From Roseovarius sp. M141 (GTDB taxonomy: Bacteria; Pseudomonadota; Alphaproteobacteria; Rhodobacterales; Rhodobacteraceae), in NCBI RefSeq assembly GCF_024355225.1, contig NZ_VCNH01000008.1, positions 2,418,001-2,482,000 on the forward strand: 64,000 nt of DNA. Direction: 5' to 3'. Under the pieces are notes generated by a model, which did not search any database, was not told where the DNA came from, and saw nothing but the letters and a program-made list of their open reading frames with translations. The position numbers and the translations under genes are program-made. This document shows, piece after piece, positions 62,003-64,000 of the stretch (position 1 is its first letter; each line of letters starts with the position of its first letter).

Positions 62003-62226
62003 CCCTTCCAGTATCCGTTGGCGGCCGCGACCGTGGCGAAATGTGTGGCGACAACCGCGCTGACAGCAATCAGGGAATCGGCATTTTCGGCATAATCGGG
62101 CCGCAACCGGCCACGCACATCCGCATCGCCTTGGGTCTTCTTTATCGTCATGCGGGCCAGCTTTATCGCAAGGTCATAGCCCTCGGTCGGGGTTTCTGTG
62201 ATCAGACTGGGAAGCCAGTTTTCCAT
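61999..62226 (-). CDS. Hexameric tyrosine-coordinated heme protein (HTHP)
   Basis: 75 residues matching HTHP, a small hexamer that binds heme through Tyr and has peroxidase/catalase-like activity. The opening ENWLPSLITETPTEGYDLA and the ending SAVVATHFATVAAANGYWKG are characteristic; Tyr17 or Tyr45 is the likely ligand. CAGGAGAGA precedes the ATG at 62226; the frame to 62271 is ignored. It converges on the MOSC gene with a 4-base overlap. No signal peptide is seen. Confidence 0.9.
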   Translation of the reverse strand: MENWLPSLITETPTEGYDLAIKLARMTIKKTQGDADVRGRLRPDYAENADSLIAVSAVVATHFATVAAANGYWKG

Positions 62227-62533
62227 TGTGGGTCTCTCCTGTTGTGGCAAAAGGATTAGCCTGCCCGCCACCCGGGCACGATACGCGATATCCGCAATCG
62301 GTGATGAAGATCAGGCGCACCAATGTTCAAAATGATAATAAGCATTTGCAATGCCCATTATGCGGTACCCATTGCTTGATGCAAGGTTTGAATCCTGCAT
62401 ACCCACCCTGCCTTGTGGTCCGCCAGCCATAATAGTAAGCCTCCCCACTCGACGCAGCCAACCGTGCAGAAACCCCCCGCCGTTATTGATTTAACGCAAA
62501 GACCTGCGCCCGAATATCTTGTTAGCAGGTGAA
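62227..62533. other. 307-base intergenic region between HTHP and the nosR-linked gene
   Basis: This is a divergent promoter region. I see no gene in it. It contains the FNR/NnrR-like site at 62486-62499, and a short dyad TTGC-TTGAT-GCAA at about 62371-62385 whose role is unknown. Composition is more AT-rich than the flanking coding DNA. Confidence 0.4.
62486..62499 (+). promoter_or_regulatory. NnrR/FNR-like box upstream of the nos genes
   Basis: TTGAT-TTAA-CGCAA (62486-62499) combines an FNR half-site and the CGCAA half-site typical of NnrR-type boxes. It lies 34 bases before the ATG of the Cys-rich protein that overlaps nosR. It suggests induction by low oxygen and/or NO. Confidence 0.55.
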
Positions 62534-62995
62534 ATGAAGACCGCTTACGCCCGTATTCCACGCATGCTGCTTGTCCTGTGCCTTATCTGGTACGGCCCAT
62601 TTGCCATGGCTGGAACAGGCTATGCCAACGGCATGTTGACAATGGAGATTTGCGCCAACGGCGCGGTCGAAACAGTGCGTATCGACACCGGCGGCACCTC
62701 CGAAGAGCCGACAGATGACTGCTGCGTCTGCGTCGGCTGCTGCCACATTGCAGGCGACGAGCCGCGGGAACCGCGTGTGATGCGCGTCCTGCACACTCAT
62801 GAAATGCCGCTCAACTTTACCCTTAGCGGGACATCCCTCACCCGGATATCCATTATTCGCCCGTTGCCGCGTGCGCCCCCGCTGGCGCACATCGCGATAA
62901 TGACCACCCAAGATGTGATCGAGCCTGATCATTCCGACACCGGTCAAGTCATGCACTGCAACGGGCGACCTCTTTCAAAGGACGCCGACGCATGA
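62534..62995 (+). CDS. Cys-rich exported protein upstream of nosR (DUF2946-like)
   Basis: 153 residues with an N-terminal helix or signal peptide (LLVLCLIWYGPFAMAG), a short mature region with ICANGAVETVRID and a Cys/His cluster TDDCCVCVGCCHIAG, then a polar tail. The layout resembles DUF2946 proteins, some of which accompany copper-protein genes. The ATG at 62534 has AGGTGA upstream, and the stop overlaps the nosR ATG (ATGA). A role in copper supply to N2O reductase is plausible but not shown. Confidence 0.65.
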   Translation: MKTAYARIPRMLLVLCLIWYGPFAMAGTGYANGMLTMEICANGAVETVRIDTGGTSEEPTDDCCVCVGCCHIAGDEPREPRVMRVLHTHEMPLNFTLSGTSLTRISIIRPLPRAPPLAHIAIMTTQDVIEPDHSDTGQVMHCNGRPLSKDADA

Positions 62996-64000
62996 CGACC
63001 CTCCGCTCCCTCCTGAAAACTTTAGCCCTGTTCAGCCTGATGTCCCTTTTCGGGCTACCGGCGGCGGCGCAATCTGTCCTGTCCCAGCTCATCGATGATG
63101 TCGAGGTGGGGCAATTGGTGGAGGGCGCCGATGCGTTCGGGGCAATTCATCCGGACATACCTGCGGTGCAGGTCCTCAAGGGCGGGCAGCAGATCGGCTG
63201 GGCGTTCGTCACGTCCGATTTCGTCTCGACCACGGGGTATTCAGGCAAACCCATCCACACCATGGTCGCCGTCGATGAGGCCGCGCAGGTCATCGGTGTC
63301 GAGCTTGTCAAACACTCCGAACCGATCGTTCTGATCGGTATCCCGGATTCCAAGGTCAAGACGCTGGTTGCCGGATATCGCGGCCTCGATCTGGTGGCCG
63401 AGGCGGAATCCGGCGGCTCGTCGCACGAGTTGGACATCATTTCAGGCGCGACCGTGACGATCATGGTGATCGACGATTCGATCATTCGCGCCGGTCTGAA
63501 GGTCGCCCGCCAACTGGGCCTTGGCGGGCTGGCGGTCGAGGAAAAGGGCACCGGACCGCAGTTTGAGATCAACCCGGACGCGACCGCCGCCACCGACTGG
63601 ATGACGCTGGAGGGCGACGGCACCCTACGCCGCTTGTCACTGGATGTTGGCCAGGTCAATGCCGCCTTCGCCGCGATGGACGACCCCCGAGCCGCCAAAC
63701 GGGCGCTGACCGAAGCGCCCGAGACCACGTTTATCGAAATGCAGACGGCGCTGGTATCCGTTCCTGCCATCGCACAGGCGCTACTGGGCGATGCGGTCGC
63801 CGCCAATCTGGACGAGTGGCTGGACGAGGGCGATAACGCGGTCGCCATTTTTGGCCGGGGGCTCTATTCCTTCAAGGGGTCGGGCTATGTGCGGGGCGGC
63901 ATCTTTGACCGGATCGTACTGATCCAGAACGATATTTCGGTCCGCTTCCGCGACCGGATGCACAAGCGGATCAACACCATCGCCGCAAATGGCGCGCCCG
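62992..64000 (+). CDS. nosR: NosR, membrane-bound flavoprotein required for N2O reduction (3' truncated by window)
   Basis: The N-terminal 336 residues of NosR: signal peptide (LFSLMSLFGLPAAAQ), the NosR-type start SQLIDDVEVGQLVEGADAFG, and an FMN-binding domain with the flavinylation motif SGATVT (residues 151-156). The iron-sulfur membrane half lies beyond the window. NosR supplies electrons to and activates nitrous oxide reductase, so nosZ and the rest of nos should follow. The frame is open to the edge. Confidence 0.95.
   Translation, partial: MTTLRSLLKTLALFSLMSLFGLPAAAQSVLSQLIDDVEVGQLVEGADAFGAIHPDIPAVQVLKGGQQIGWAFVTSDFVSTTGYSGKPIHTMVAVDEAAQVIGVELVKHSEPIVLIGIPDSKVKTLVAGYRGLDLVAEAESGGSSHELDIISGATVTIMVIDDSIIRAGLKVARQLGLGGLAVEEKGTGPQFEINPDATAATDWMTLEGDGTLRRLSLDVGQVNAAFAAMDDPRAAKRALTEAPETTFIEMQTALVSVPAIAQALLGDAVAANLDEWLDEGDNAVAIFGRGLYSFKGSGYVRGGIFDRIVLIQNDISVRFRDRMHKRINTIAANGAP

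Noticed and set aside
1..64000. CRISPR arrays, rRNA and tRNA genes
   Set aside because: No regularly spaced repeats, rRNA segments or cloverleaf-like sequences with CCA-type ends were recognised by eye; a dedicated scan could still find a small RNA.

Overview
The window is one contiguous stretch of a GC-rich alphaproteobacterial genome. It is most likely a methylotrophic and denitrifying member of the Rhodobacteraceae/Roseobacter group. That placement is an inference from gene content: a XoxF-type methanol dehydrogenase with a Paracoccus-like formaldehyde set, a NarK1-NarK2 fusion with a NarR-type regulator, and a hexameric tyrosine-coordinated heme protein of the kind described from Silicibacter (Ruegeria) pomeroyi. 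No 16S rRNA or tRNA gene was recognised.

Layout. (1) 1-2279: 3' end of a molybdopterin hydroxylase large subunit and a MoaD/ThiS-like protein. (2) 2472-7681: a response regulator, a FIST sensor protein and a soluble hybrid histidine kinase, followed by two small exported proteins. (3) 31391 back to 7691: a large C1/PQQ island. Read along the minus strand it holds a SoxH-like metallohydrolase (with a cytochrome c550 gene facing away on the plus strand), fghA, xoxF, xoxG, xoxJ and a CXXCW rhodanese. Next comes a nine-gene set of PQQ-associated substrate-binding, beta-propeller and ABC transporter genes, then a LysR regulator, pqqA-B-C-D-E, a proline iminopeptidase, an M16C peptidase and a SoxYZ-like carrier. 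Together these would make PQQ, insert it into a lanthanide-dependent methanol dehydrogenase, pass electrons through XoxG and c550, and hydrolyse S-formylglutathione. (4) 31604-35080: a puuB-puuA pair with a divergent GntR regulator. (5) 35225-40927: a quinone oxidoreductase, a short UvrA paralogue, a GFA-family protein, the wreckage of a second fghA and its LysR neighbour, and a bestrophin-like channel. (6) 41106-46947: small membrane and exported proteins, then a CuA-type heme-copper oxidase operon with a SCO protein that looks more like a nitric oxide reductase than an oxidase, and an intact IS1595-family element with its target duplication. (7) 47105-49935: CbpA/CbpM-type chaperones and an MscS channel. 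(8) 49960-62226: narK-narG-narH-narJ-narI-ppiC with divergent narR, a MOSC protein and the heme protein HTHP. (9) 62534-64000: a Cys-rich exported protein overlapping the start of nosR, which runs off the window.

The two main themes are lanthanide/PQQ-dependent methanol oxidation and anaerobic nitrogen-oxide respiration. The less expected observations are: an exact 13-base motif shared between the pqqA and fghA upstream regions, with variants upstream of xoxF and the c550 gene; a heme-copper oxidase lacking the usual helix-VI cross-link Tyr and preceded by an NsrR-like dyad; an M16C peptidase in the pqq operon; and a decayed formaldehyde-detoxification locus.
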